From IMG/VR virus record IMGVR_UViG_3300034120_000452, positions 1 through 20,093 of that record: a stretch of DNA of 20,093 nt; one strand, written 5' to 3'. A model generated the notes under the pieces. The model made no database searches, was not told the DNA's origin, and saw nothing but the letters and a program-made list of their open reading frames with translations. How positions within the stretch are numbered: the stretch's first letter is position 1; every line of letters begins with the position of its first letter. A program made the position numbers and the translations under genes. The stretch comes from a virus. This document shows, piece by piece, positions 19,562-20,093 of the stretch.

Positions 19562-20093
19562 AGGATGTTGTTGTCGTAGGCTACTGCAACTTCCAACTGC
19601 AACTGCGTGAGGCGGTCGTTCCGTCTGGTTACAAATTGATACTGGTTGGCGTTGACCACCGCTTCCACAAGGGTTCCCCCAAGTTCGAGCCATACATACC
19701 CGCTACGCACCATCTCAATCAACCACTCGGATTCGGCGTCGGTCAGCCAATCGCTATTCAGGGCGTACACGAAGTCAAACGACCCCGCCCAAACCTTGTT
19801 GTAGGTCGTGGTTGCATAGACATCGGAGTTGTAGCCAAACACTTCCCGCTGGATGTTGGCCCGCTTTCGGTTCTTCATGGTGAAGGTGTAGGAATCAATC
19901 CCGCCGTACTTGTTAACAAAGTGAACGGGGATGGAATCAAACCGCTGGCAGGGGCCGAAGGTGAAGGTGGTCTGCACCGACCCAAGGCCAGCATTCCCCA
20001 AGAACTGCACCGTGTAGGAATCGCCCTCCACCGCTCCGCTCAATGCCGTGATGGTTCCCGAAAGATTTGCAGGGCCACAAGCGAAACGCTGGA
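19558..20093 (-). CDS. Tail structural protein, C-terminal part (partial at right edge)
   Basis: The frame is open from the right edge to TGA at 19558-19560 (178 codons seen); no start is needed inside the window, and a TTG at 20043 is only an internal codon. Visible parts: QRFACGPANLSGTITALSGA, PVHFVNKYGGIDSYTFTMKN, RANIQREVFGYNSD, DFVYALNSDWLTDAESEWLI, MVRSGYVWLELGG, then FVTRRNDRLTQLQLEVAVAY. The 'i.FvN.yGg.dsytF' and 'l.sdwltd.e..wl.eli.S..v.l' motifs are found in a Bacteroidota siphophage tail protein encoded beside the large distal-tail protein. It probably belongs to the same tail-tip complex. Confidence 0.7.
   Translation of the reverse strand, partial: QRFACGPANLSGTITALSGAVEGDSYTVQFLGNAGLGSVQTTFTFGPCQRFDSIPVHFVNKYGGIDSYTFTMKNRKRANIQREVFGYNSDVYATTTYNKVWAGSFDFVYALNSDWLTDAESEWLIEMVRSGYVWLELGGTLVEAVVNANQYQFVTRRNDRLTQLQLEVAVAYDNNIL

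Noticed and set aside
1-20093. CRISPR arrays, IS elements or inverted-repeat transposon ends
   Set aside because: No regularly spaced direct repeats, transposase or terminal inverted repeats were found on either strand.

Overview
The window looks like part of a tailed double-stranded DNA phage (Caudoviricetes) genome infecting a member of the Bacteroidota. The grounds are a BT4734/VirE_N-type replication protein, head, connector and tail proteins of the kind found in Bacteroidota siphophages, few Shine-Dalgarno sites, and TAnnTTTG motifs (the Bacteroidota -7 promoter box) in the few non-coding gaps. Genes are very tightly packed, and seven neighbouring pairs overlap as ATGA. No terminase, integrase, DNA polymerase, tRNA, IS element or CRISPR array is visible. 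Long siphovirus-like tail is inferred from a tape-measure-like and a tail-tube-like protein; no sheath gene was seen.

Layout. (1) 1-2853, leftward: a DNA replication/recombination block. In order of transcription it holds a small unknown protein, a 39-residue membrane microprotein, a Rad52/ERF-like single-strand annealing protein, three unknown proteins, a winged-helix protein, a small protein with an SSB-like C-terminal tip, and the start of a VirE_N-type protein cut by the window edge. (2) 2854-3012: a divergent control region with a promoter box on each strand and an imperfect tandem repeat. (3) 3013-3692, rightward: a small unknown protein and an N-acetylmuramoyl-L-alanine amidase (endolysin). 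(4) 3715-20093, leftward: a long late block. In order of transcription it has two distal-tail proteins, tape measure, XkdF-like protease, scaffold-like protein, major capsid protein, tail-tube-like protein, a glycosyltransferase with its own promoter and an upstream terminator, two beta-rich structural proteins, a long portal fusion, two connector/neck proteins, two small proteins, a tail fibre, a small protein, a holin, a spanin-like coiled-coil protein and a metallophosphoesterase.

How it fits together: blocks 3 and 4 converge at 3693-3714, so the lysis functions (holin and spanin-like protein leftward, amidase rightward) sit on both sides of a convergent junction. Block 4 builds the virion. 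Its order is unusual, with distal tail and tape measure before protease/scaffold/capsid, and the portal and connectors after them.

Most interesting non-coding signals: two loci (228-354 and 12655-12734) with the same layout, a TAnnTTTG box exactly 2 nt after a stop codon, a short structured stretch, then a strong intrinsic terminator, as expected for small RNAs; promoter boxes so close to start codons that leaderless mRNAs are likely; and a repeated 16-bp C/A-rich leader before three early genes. Three coding stretches are easy to miss and are included here: 1-218 (partial), 2475-2594 and 6711-6884.
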